Origin: Poa pratensis
Lineage: Eukaryota; Streptophyta; Magnoliopsida; Poales; Poaceae
DNA: 64,000 nt
Direction of reading: 5' to 3'
Assembly: GCA_947311845.1 (NCBI GenBank)
Contig: CAMZMU010000049.1
Span: forward strand, 2,229,368-2,293,367
Part shown: in pieces, positions 32,745-42,550 of the stretch
Numbering within the stretch: the first letter of the stretch is position 1
Layout of the letters: each line of letters opens with the position of its first letter
The notes under the pieces: model-generated
The model's input: only the letters and a program-made list of their open reading frames with translations
What the model was told of the DNA's origin: nothing
Database searches by the model: none
Position numbers and translations under genes: made by a program

Positions 32745-34218
32745 GATCCTAGGCCCAAAGCATGGAGGACCTGGTGGGCCTTGCTCTTCCAGCCTTCGGA
32801 CTGGTAAATCCTATCCAACCTGAGACGCTGATCATCCGGAGCCAATGTCCGAGGTCCCAGCCTGGACGCAAGTGCATTATCATACGTTTGGTATCCGGCT
32901 CGCGCCATAGCCGAATTACCATCATCATAGTGGTAGCCCGCCTGGCCACCACCTTGCTGCTGCGCTTGCACCATCACTTGCTGCTCCTGCCGGGGTTGAT
33001 TCTGCCCAGGAGGGCGAGGTGGTTGACCTCGGCCAGCCGAATTACCCCTTCCGGCTCCCGGATTGCCTTGACCGCCATTGTTTCTGCTCTGGCCACCTCT
33101 TCCTTGAGCGCTAGCTGCTTGCCGGCATACTCGGCATCATAGGCCTGCAGCTGTTTGCTCTTGCCCGAATTCACGCTCTGGGCCCGGTCAACTCCGACAT
33201 GCGGAGATGACGCTTGCCCCTTGGATCTCTGGCTAACAGCCTTAGCCGACACTACCACTCGAGAACCACCAGCGTCCGGATTAGCTTTCCGGAAAGCCTC
33301 ATTCTGCCGGTTACACACATCAACCAGCTCATTGACTCTTTCTGCCTGCTTGCGCCAAGCATCCCCGGTTAAAGTGGTCAACTCGGCTCGCGCTGCCGCT
33401 GCAGCCCTAAGATTTTTGGCCGGGGAGCTATACACCGGCTTGCCGTACCCGATCTATGACTAGTAGCCTTACTCGAGCTCGACCTTGCAGCTCTAGCTAA
33501 TTCATCATTGAGGTCCTTACCCTGTTGCGCAAATCTGCTCTTTGCGTGGGTGAGGCGCTACCGGAGTGAAACCATCGGTGATACCATTGGCAGCATTTAT
33601 TCTCTCATGTCTCTATCAAATGCTTGCCTAGACTCCACCACTAACCGGGCTTCTCTTTGCAACCTCAGGCGCTCTGCCTCTAACTGAGCTATAGTAAGCT
33701 CTACATTTGCCCCAGGTGCCACTGGCCGAGCTAACTTTTCCAGGACATCCTCTAAGGGAGCCTCCCTACTTGACATACCAAGTGGACCAACCGGATCTGG
33801 TTTCTCCTTTGGGAACTTTGCCGTCCGAGTCGGCTTGTCAACCGGATCGGTTGGCGTGATCAGCTCCTCGGGTATGCTATTGCCGGCATCTCCTTTGCCA
33901 GCTCCAGCACTTGCTCCGGTCATCATCACTTCCACGCTACTCCCGGGGCGAGCGCTACGCCGTCCGAGAGCTGCGCGGAAAGAAGGAGGGTCCTTGGCCA
34001 CGAGCACCTGCGCCGGGTACTCGCGAACAGCCTCGACAGCAACGTAGGTGACGAAGCTACCAAGCATCATCAGGAAGCCATGCTCGGGGAAGGGCTTGCC
34101 GGCGAAACACCCTGCATTGTCGCTGACGAAGGTGAACTCGCCGATCTTGGCGACAAGCCCGAAAGAACACGCTCGCCTGAGCCCGTCCGGATGTAAACTC
34201 CCTCCAACGCCTCAATCT
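32745..34218 (-). pseudogene. Tat element gag N-terminal leader region, frame-disrupted
   Basis: Minus-strand frames 34070-33597, 33435-32974 and 32977-32741 encode hydrophilic charged sequence (AQLEAERLRLQREARL, ERVNELVDVCNRQ) typical of the long N-terminal part of Tat-lineage gag. They are in different frames separated by stops, so gag is broken here. Confidence 0.65.
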
Positions 34219-34236
34219 GCCCCACGGTGGGCGCCA
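34219..34236 (-). other. Primer binding site of the Tat element
   Basis: On the minus strand TGGCGCCCACCGTGGGGC lies two bases after the 5' LTR. TGGCGCC-type primer sites are common in Ty3/gypsy elements and confirm the minus-strand orientation. Confidence 0.7.
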
Positions 34237-34238
34237 AC

Positions 34239-35307
34239 TGTCGTGGTGGGATCACGGCAGATGCCATAGGTATGGCTAAGATGGGGCCGAAAGTGCGTTG
34301 GGGGAACCGGGGAGGGTTTATGCACTCAAGAAGTGCACAAGCAAGAACACACAAGAAACCGCAAGAACATGAACAAGAAACCAAGAAACCAAAAACACAA
34401 AGCACACCACGATGTACCCTGCTTCGGGGCCCTCTTGTGGAGGTAACACCCCTACTGCAGCACTAGCCTACTCTCTTTATATCTCAATAACCACAAGTAC
34501 AGAACGCTCCTCGAGCTGTTTGAAGCAACAATGGTGAGAGCTCACGATGAAGAAGAAGCTACCAAGGGGGAAATGAGCTCTAGGTCCCCTCCTTCACACA
34601 GGAGGTGGTGGTGCTGTATATAAAGGCTCGCCGAGTTACTTCTTTGCCCCTGGCTCCATGAGATAATGGCACTGCCAAGAGGAAAAGGACAAGCCTCTGC
34701 CCCCTGTCAATCCAACGGCCGGACTGTCAGGCCTAGCAGGCCTATCTTGCCCCTTCGGGCAATGGCAGCTGTAGCCCACCGGGTCTAGGTCACATCCTCT
34801 TTCCCGAATTGGCCGAGTCAGCTCCTAGGTTGCTGCGCTCACAGGAATCCCGTGTCTTGACCTGGCTGTCAAGTCCTAGCAGGCCTATCTTGCCACTTCA
34901 GGCAATGGCAGGCGTAGCCCACCGGGTCTAGGTCACATCCTCCTTCCCGAATTGGCCGAGTCAGCTCCTAGGTTGCTGCGCTCCCAGGAATCCCGTGTCT
35001 TCTGAGCCTCGGGCAGGAGGCCTGCAGGACCCGTGAACTTACTGACATTACTCGGCCCCTGTGCATTATCCGACATTGCTGGTAAGCCGGGTTCTTCCAG
35101 GCAACCCGGCTAGCTGAGCCGGATCTCTTCCTAGGCAACCCGGCTAGTCGAGCCGGATCTCTTCCTCTGATCCGGCTAGACTTTGCCTGATGCCTCTTGG
35201 TCTCTTCCTGTCTTTAAACATGATCCGGTCCGAGTGATCCGGTTTGTGAGACCCGGATTGACTTTCCATTCCACCTCTTTGCCCTACCCGGGGGCAACCC
35301 CCCGACA
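34239..35307 (-). repeat. 5' LTR of the Tat element
   Basis: The 1069-bp LTR has TG...CA ends and is nearly identical to 25094-26164. The duplicated GGAGT flanks it on the right. Confidence 0.93.
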
Positions 35308-35720
35308 GGAGTCCTGACTCGATGAACGCGCACGACCGCGACGCGAGCTCTCCAGCACCTCCCTTCTTCCCGCCGAGACGGCCACGACCAGGCCAACCTC
35401 CACGCACCCCCTACCACCTCCAATCGCCGTTCCCCACGCCACCGAGGCCGGCCGGAACAAAGACGACGGAGGGAAACCACCTGCAACCACAACAACAAAA
35501 CGGGAAGCGCAGCTCCACCGACTCCTCCCCTCGCCGCCACGGCCGGCCGGAGAAGCAGGAGCGGAGCAGCACACCCGACGAAACGCCTTCACGACCTCCC
35601 CGGCGGCGAGGAGGGGCGCAGCCTCAAGATGGTCCCCGGACACCGCCTCCACCCGGTCAACCTCCTCCTCCCCCTCGCCTCCGAGGCTGGCCAGGAAGAA
35701 GAAACTTGTGGAGTATTTTT

Positions 35721-36700
35721 GAAATCACAAACACAAAAATATTACTAGAAATTTTAATTTGCTTCATTAATTAAGTAAATTTCTGCAAGCCAATTATCCC
35801 TCTTGATGGATTTGACGCTTTTATTTGTCAGAAAGTACAAATGATCCCACTATAACTTTGGGCATTAGTGCTCAAGGGGACATTTAGGCCAAATGAAGAA
35901 GTCCAAGATAAAGACTTGCCATTTTAAATTTGGACTTCGTTCCGCGTTCCTGGTCTTTGGAGAATCTACAAGCTTTTTTCGACGGCTTCTTCTCTCGAGG
36001 CGACGATTCGCTACGTAGATCCTGGCCTTCTGGTCTACATCGACGGCTTGTCGACCACAACTTTTTTTGACAGAGATATCGGAGAGGAAACTCCCTATAC
36101 GGTGTAGTTTTATATTAGTGGAAAGACCACTGTTTGAACATGCTCCTAGGTTTAAACAAGTTTGCTCCATTTTGGCGTGGTCCAGAGACGGCAATGAGCT
36201 TTGCTTATGGCACGACACGCCGATGGATGTAGGAGTAAGAAGATTTCGGCACCCCGAGAATTTGGATGTAATCTTCTTTTTCTGTAAGGGTATGTTTGTA
36301 AGGACTTAATATGGCACTAGGCCTTTTCTAAAAAATAAAAGAAAAATAAAAGAGAGAATTTAGCAATAGTGGATCGGTAATTTGTCTCCGTCAAGCCACG
36401 TACCAGCGAGGTAGGGGTGTTTTTGGTGGATAGCCAAGATCAAAGCATGGGATGTGTCTTTCTGTGGGATGTGTCTTTCTGTGACTGACACATGCTAACA
36501 CGGCCGCACCTCTTTTTTTCTCTCTCTCCCTCTCTCTCTCTCAGCTTAGTTGTGGACCGAGGCATAGCCCGGTGGCAGCGACATGCTGATATGTCCCAGC
36601 ACGCCCGAGTTCGAGTTTCCGTGCTCGCATTTGGTGCGTACGCACAATTACTGCTATCAAAAACAACGTTACTGGTTTCTTCCTAGCACGACCACTCTTT
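35721..36700. other. CRP3 3' flank followed by repeat DNA
   Basis: The stretch 35721-35910 matches 20620-20810 downstream of CRP1. After that I recognise no gene. An A-rich end near 36330-36355, preceded by GTAAGGACTTAATATGG, looks like the 3' end of a plus-oriented LINE. A 17-bp word GGGATGTGTCTTTCTGT is repeated in tandem near 36449-36482, and a CT-rich tract follows at 36515-36540. Confidence 0.5.
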
Positions 36701-36710
36701 TTTTTGTCAG

Positions 36711-37191
36711 CTTTAGTTCGTGGTCTTTCACTTTCCCAGTTCGTGCCGAACAGTCGGCTTAGGAGGAGGCCAGTTTTGTTCAAACTTTCAATGCTTTAGT
36801 ATGTTTAAACATGTGAATGTGATACTCTTTGTAGCATATTTATTTATTTATCATTTGCAACTGCTTATCATGCATGCCTGTCGAAAACCAGTAGCCGCAT
36901 ACAAGCATTCAAAGTAGGAACTTTTGTTTCTTTTTCATCCTGTCCTGAACTCTTGTTTACAGTTTCTTCTAACAACGACTTCAGTCCTCCCATGTCAGTA
37001 TATCACCAGCCTCGCGACATCTGATATCTACAAACCATCTGATTTTGGAAATTAAAATTTTATTGCTAAACAGGATCCTCTGTCTGCCCTTGCAGCTGAA
37101 GAACTACAGGGAGTTGGGCCTCGTGATGTGCGTCAAAGCTGAAGCGACCCCCAAGTTCCGCAAGATGCTGGAGGCTTTGGTATCCGAATAG
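36711..37191 (+). pseudogene. BCCIP 3'-end pseudogene
   Basis: The stretch 36711-36770 matches BCCIP exon 7 but has an extra T near its start and an in-frame TAG. The intron homology (CAGTTTTGTTCAAACTTTC and GTAGCATA words) continues to 37095. The last exon is fully preserved (37096-37191, starting LKNYRELGLVM) through the stop. All upstream exons are missing. Retained intron DNA shows that this is a genomic duplicate and not a processed copy. Confidence 0.9.
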
Positions 37192-38225
37192 CGGGTCCCT
37201 TTGCTCCTAGGAGAATGAAGGCCAAGGTGGAATTTTGCAGTTATCCACATAGTAGCAGAACCATCCATCATTTTGCGCTGTTAGTAGGTGGCATTAGCTG
37301 CAATCCTAACTGAACATGCGATGAGGTTGATCTGTGAGAAGGAATGTATGAAAATCCATTTTTCCATGTACTGCTGGTGCTGCTACAAGACATTCTTAGA
37401 GCCTAAAGACGTGATTTTCGTCTTCTGATCTGTGGAGATTCTGAACTCATGTTCATGATGACAGCCAAAGTTTAGAAGGAACTGGCTGCTAATCTTGGCG
37501 CTGGCCTGACGTTTCTGAATGTTGGAAGGTTGCTCTTCTTTCCCAGAGCAGATTAACACCATGAAGTCGGTGACACAATGAATATCCCCTAAAATAAACT
37601 GTTAAACAAACTGCAGATCGATGTTTCAGTGACCTCAGTTTACACGGCTCTTCAATAAGTACATTTCCAGAAACTTTACAATGGGAAAGAAAACTCGCCA
37701 TCGAACATGCCAGCGATTTCCTCGTCTTACCGCTAGCGCTGCACATAACCGAACCGAAACCGAAAAAATCTAACTGTGACCAAAATTCCGGTTTTTACGG
37801 TTAGTGGTCAAGGTTACGGTTAGCAAAAATGCTAACCATATGACTTTCAGTTAATTCGGTTTATAACCGAATAACCGTTGGTTTAGCCGAAATAACCGAA
37901 GAGGCCAGCCCAACAGAAAAACCGGTTCGGTTTTGGTAAACCGCCCTGGACTCAGATGCCGCTCGTGGATCCATCGCATTCTTCGCCACTGCTTACTTCA
38001 GCCCCTTCCTGTCATCCCGTCAGCTGTGCCTATGGAGTGACGACTGACGACTGACGACTCTGTGACGTCGATGGCCGTAGGTAGTGCTCTGCGGGCCTGC
38101 CGCGTCCCCACCGTGACGGCGATCCCCGACCCCGACCTCCGCCGCCCGCCTTTCCACTGAAATAAAGCGAGCTCCACCGAGCGCGATGCCGGCTCTTTCC
38201 TCTCGGCGTCGGGCTAGTGAGAAGC
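37192..38225. other. Intergenic DNA with a degraded hAT-like repeat and 5' flank of the RRM-DnaJ gene
   Basis: From 37742 to 37955 the sequence is built of ACCGAA and CGGTT words with roughly inverted ends (CACATAACCGAACCG and CGGTTCGGTTTTGG), resembling a degraded hAT MITE without a clear duplication. A TGACGAC triplet repeat lies at 38038-38060. From about 38085 the GC-rich 5' flank and leader of the next gene begin, with an out-of-frame upstream ATG at 38186. Confidence 0.4.
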
Positions 38226-41200
38226 ATGGCGGTGCCAGAGGGTGTCGAGCACCGCTGCTTCGTCGGCGGCCTCGCCATGGCCACCGGCGATCGCGACCTC
38301 GAGGCCGCCTTCACGCCCTTCGGCGAGATCCTCGACGCCAAGGTCCGTCTTCTCAGTTCTCACTCCTTTCTTGACTTGTTTTCCGACAGATCTGTGAGAA
38401 TTTTGTGTAGACGTGCAATTTTACTTTTTGTTGATTGATCTTCGCTGCGAGCCTGAGAGTAGGGTGTGAAGTGTTGAGGTTTTTTTTTTTGGGTGCAGAT
38501 TATCCATGACCATGAGACGGGGAGGTCTCGCGGGTTTGGGTTCGTCACCTTCTCCAGCGAGAAGTCCATGCGCGACGCCATCCGGGGGATGAACGGCAAG
38601 AAGCTCGGCAGCCGCAGCATCACCGTCAACAAGGCCTGGCCCCGCCACTCCGCAGGCAGGTGCGACGCGTGCGGCCAACGCCCCAACGGCAGCGCCAACT
38701 CTGACAGGTATTAGATTCAGTCTGATTGGATTGACTGCGCGATGGGACCAAGTGGCGTTTCATCTTGTCGTGATCATCCTGAGTAAATCAACTTGTTGTT
38801 TCGTCTGTTGTCGCAAGCTCTCAGTGTTGCTTAATCCATTAGCAGGAGTGGACCATGGTCTGCCTCTGGGATGAACCATCGGACGTCTGATGATACAATA
38901 TTTGCACATTTTTTTGGCGGCAACTCGGACAGGTATTGGATTGACTGAGCACCAAGCGCCTGTTATCTACTTATCTTTGTGGTGCTCATCCCGAGTTAGG
39001 CAGAATCATTTAGTTGTTTCTTCTGTTGTACTATTTTTTTGTGGCAAGCTCTAAGTATTGCTTAACTAGCAGGGGAGAACCATGGTGTGGGATGAACCAT
39101 CCGACGGCTGATGACACATTTGCACAATTTTTCGAGCGCACATCCCTTCATTCCCCTGGGGAGGCATCTATGCATGCTTCCCAACGGCCTCGCAAGGCTG
39201 CACCAATCGAGCACCAATTGGCATGCAACCTTGCTGACTTGTATAAAGGTACTACCAAGAAGATGAAGATTTCAAGGGAGCTATCAGATTCCAACGGGCA
39301 AGTGACTACTGTCATGTGAATTTATACTTACTTTTATACTTGATAGTTCTTTTTCTATATATTGCATTGGCTTCTATATACGAAGCATATTTTTTGAGTG
39401 ATAGTCCCTAGTGACATATTTATGCAAGCTTAGAATACCAAGCTGTACTGAAGTTTTGGGTTCTAACTGGTAAGATTAAGAAAACCAACAATTTGTAGGT
39501 TGTGTGGTGCAACTTATTCATCTAGTTCACTTAAAAGCCTAAGCTAATGAGAACCATCCCTTTTTTTTTATAAAGGGATCTTTATTACTTGAGTTTTAAT
39601 TATTACAACCGGCCTCTGGATAGTTATAATGCACACAGCCCCAACATGTTCACAAGTCTCATAACAACAAAATAAAAAGGCGAATTACATATCATAATGA
39701 GAAATTGTAGAACCATCCCTATGTGTTGAGGCACCATTAGTCATGTTTCTCGGCTTTGCAAGGCTCTCTATGGGCTCAAACACACTTGTGCCTTGTTTGA
39801 GAGCTTTGATTCTTTGAGTCTGAGTGAGCACATGTTTTTTCTCCTAGTCATGATTGTGCTTTCTTTACTCACACCTCTAAGCGTGGTTGTACTCTGCTTC
39901 TGTTGTACGGGGATGGTATGCTGATCACTAAAGATAATCTAGTGTACATTGCTTTCGTTAAATAGAAGGTTGAGGTTGAGTGAGCAAATCAAGATGTCTG
40001 AATCAGGATAATTTTTAGTTAGTCTTTAGGAATTGTGGCTGACCACACAGAAAAGATTATTATCTCAGCATCGGTAGGCTGAGGACTCTACATCTCGCTC
40101 TTACTGATACATGCATTGTTGTTACTCCTATGGAGCTTCGTCTGTGGTTGTGCTCAACTGATGCAGAACTTCTCGAGGATCCTTCTTAGAATGGTTACGT
40201 TGTAGGCAGCCTATTGTACCTCACCATGACAAGGTGTGACCTTGCCCATGCATGCAGTCCATGTTCTTTGTCACTTTGTAAGTGCTCCTACAGTCCTACT
40301 TCTCTGAATCATAGTCACTTACTTCGTGTGTTTCGGAACTTACATCAGCTCCACGCAATCACTCTCTCAGTCCACTTGGATGAGCAATCCATAATTACTT
40401 ATCCATGGCCCCTAAGAAATCAGGAATCTGTTGTCCTGGATCGGAGAACGAGACCCCTTACCTTCCCCAAGGAGTCAACCATGCCAAAAAAAATTCTTTG
40501 GATGGAAATTTCTTTAAGACCATATTTGACCTGTTCGACATTTTATTTTGCTGCCTACTAAGAGCCAGTAACCAACCGGGATAATTTCAGGCAACATGTT
40601 ATTTCTTTGTTTGGTTCTTCTATTTTGTACATGTGTATTTGACATGCCATTTTTATTTACTTTGAAATACTCCCTCCGTATCAAAATATAAGACTTTTGT
40701 GCATGTTTGGACCCAAATGCACCTAGACATGTTTTAGTGCAAAAGTCTTATATTTTGATCCGGAGGGAGTAATTGTGATGGAATGTTTGTTATGCTCACT
40801 TGGGGCCCTTACTAGCATTGTTCATTCTTTGGCAGGAGAAGGACGGTTGTTCAGGAAATCCTGACAATTGATATAAAACCTGGATGGAAAAAAGGGACAA
40901 AAATCACTTTTCCTGAGAAAGGCAATGAGGCCCCGCATGTAATTCCTGCAGATATTGTATTCATAATTGATGAGAAGCCACACGATGAGTTCTCAAGAGA
41001 GGGGAATGATCTGGTCATGACGTGGAAGATTTCTCTGGCCGAAGACTGGGCTAGATACACTGTTCATGTAACAACGTTGGATGGCCGAAACCTGACAATA
41101 CCAATAAAAAGCGTTGTCAAGCCTGGCTATGAAGAGGTTGTTCCAGGAGAGGGCATGCCAATCCCAAAGGATCCTTGTAAGAAGGGAAATCTTAGGATCA

Positions 41201-41265
41201 AATTCAACATCAATTTACCCTTAAGAGCAGAAAACACGGAAATTAAGAGGCCGCTACGATCCTGA
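38226..41265 (+). CDS. RRM-DnaJ C-terminal fusion protein, five exons
   Basis: Exons are 38226-38342, 38499-38707, 38846-38932, 39073-39297 and 40836-41265; the phases fit throughout, giving 355 residues. Residues 1-86 form an RNA-recognition motif with RNP2 CFVGGL (11-16) and RNP1 RGFGFVTF (50-57), like glycine-rich RNA-binding proteins. A short CDAC-containing linker follows. Exons 3 and 4 each encode a version of the class II DnaJ G/F-end motif (DDTIFAHFF and DDTFAQFF) and are tandem duplicates. From about 180 to the end is a DnaJ C-terminal substrate-binding domain (LYKGTTKKMKISREL, IKPGWKKGTKITFPEKGN, EGMPIPKDP). There is no J domain or HPD, so Hsp70 stimulation is not expected. The last intron uses a GC donor (GCAAGT). 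Retention of intron 2 would give an RRM-only protein. Confidence 0.8.
39548..40570 (+). pseudogene. Retroelement debris in intron 4, including a Copia pol relic
   Basis: A T run at 39550 with following sequence resembles a reverse LINE 3' end. From about 40130 to 40260 the plus strand reads as a broken Copia reverse-transcriptase end (TPMEL, then VGSLLYLTMTRCDLAHA, which matches the family's VGSLIYLT-TRPDI pattern). Several stops and shifts are present. It expands intron 4 to about 1.5 kb. Confidence 0.65.
40670..40769. mobile_element. Stowaway MITE in intron 4
   Basis: The 100-bp element has termini CTCCCTCCGTATCAAAATA and its inverse, and TA duplications at 40668-40669 and 40770-40771. It ends only 66 bp before the last exon. 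Confidence 0.92.
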
Positions 41266-42550
41266 CGAATAATCACAGTCGGCTGTGGTTGTTTCATGGG
41301 CGCATTTGGATGGTGCCCCCCGATATTTAGGCCCTAAAGTGAGCCACTTTAATTAATAGTTATACGGCTGATTGTTTCTCCCTCAGCGCACCCTTTGCTT
41401 CTCCATCCTTGACACATTCCCTAGGTGAACTTGGCTTGTTTCTTCCATCAAGAATTAAGAGTCACACATGCTGCTGCTTGAGTTTGGTTTGCTTGTGTGC
41501 TTCCCATGACATGGGCTGCTAGCTTGCTGCCTAGCTGCCTAATCATGGTATGAAGAAAATTCAGGTGTGTTGGCCATCTGTTTGTTGCTCTTACCTTTGT
41601 GGCCTAAAAAAAAGAAGCGAGCTGTGGGTGGCGGCTTGATTCGAGTTCTTGATATGCCTCTGTAAATATAACTAAGCAGCTAGCATGGCAGCGTGCAGAG
41701 TGCGACTCAGCAGTTTATGAAACTGCTTGCTTGCTTTAATGTACCTTGCTACATTGCTCAAGCAATAGAGCTAACTGGCTGATTCTGTTGAGCTGCGTTC
41801 TTAAGGTGGACGGTTTTGTAGAATTGTAATGCTTAGAAAATGTGTCGGGCAACTATTACATTTCCGGCAGCACCAGCATGATGAAAAACCAGAAAAGATT
41901 TCTTTCTTACAACAAAGTGGGGTAGGGTGTGTGTGTTGTGTTTATAAGGTTGAGTATATGCGCATATATATGTGTGCGCTTGTGTTTGTATCATGTTTCG
42001 CAAAATAAAATAAAATTTATGGATGAAATTGTAAATTAGGAAAGTGAATTTGTGTCGAAGGGAAAAATAGTGCAGGATTAGGAGGGAGGGGATGACATTG
42101 AAGGATGGTGCTCCACTTGGATAAAGACTAGAGATTGGTCCACTGAATTTTTCCTACACACGTGTATCACACTAGGGTGTCCAACCTGGATACATGGGGC
42201 ATGCCATTTATGGAAGTAAATTGATTATTGTCGAGATATGGAAAACATATACCTAGTATATCCTTTAATCAAGAAAATAATTAGTTTGGACATATGTTAG
42301 ATTATCTTCTATTAATACATATAATTAATTTTGAGATTTGAAAGAATCAAGTAAATTAATTACCTTTGAGCTGTGAAGATTTGTCAGCAACCTGAAATCA
42401 TTAATACCTTGATTACTCCGACTAGTAAAGGATGTCTTGTATATCATCAATCTTGTATTTAAGCTTGTACGTGCCAAGCACTTGGGACAGACTAGATGAG
42501 TGTTGCTTCGTATTGAAATTTGTGGGTCATATTCAGGGCAAGCTTGCAAC
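41266..42550. other. 3' UTR and intergenic region
   Basis: No further gene is recognised. The right part (about 42170-42550) is homologous to 56480-56770 upstream of neprosin copy B (shared words CCAACCTGGATAC and CTAAAGGATGTCT), so it is the duplicated promoter region of the neprosin genes. Confidence 0.5.

Larger units (their letters stand above)
25094..35307 (-). mobile_element. Tat-lineage Ty3/gypsy LTR retrotransposon, 10.2 kb, integrase missing
   Basis: Two LTRs begin TGTCG and end CGACA, with a perfect 5-bp target duplication GGAGT at 25089-25093 and 35308-35312. Coding order on the minus strand is gag-protease, reverse transcriptase, RNase H and a second, archaeal-type RNase H. A spliced antisense ORF with the gypsy-type 'transposase' domain sits near the 3' LTR; both extra features mark the Tat lineage. 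No integrase is found: the pol frame ends in the second RNase H and meets the antisense ORF at about 29095. Pol and the antisense ORF are frameshifted, so the copy is a defective deletion derivative. Confidence 0.93.
24826..35703 (-). mobile_element. Poly-A retroposon, split by a nested Tat LTR retrotransposon
   Basis: Left part 24826-25093 starts with a T run and right part 35308-35703 ends beside an imperfect target duplication: ACTTGTGTACTATTTTT (about 24808-24824) against ACTTGTGGAGTATTTTT (35704-35720), 15 of 17 matching. Its sequence resembles the retroposon at 22735-23564 in both halves. It lies in the CRP3 3' flank, which resumes at about 35721 with DNA homologous to 20620-20810. Confidence 0.75.

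Noticed and set aside
37742..37955. Possible hAT MITE built from ACCGAA/CGGTT words
   Set aside because: The ends are only roughly inverted and no 8-bp duplication could be found, so it is only mentioned in the intergenic entry.
38038..38060. TGACGAC triple repeat upstream of the RRM-DnaJ gene
   Set aside because: Too short to interpret; ACGT-like or bZIP site claims would be speculation.
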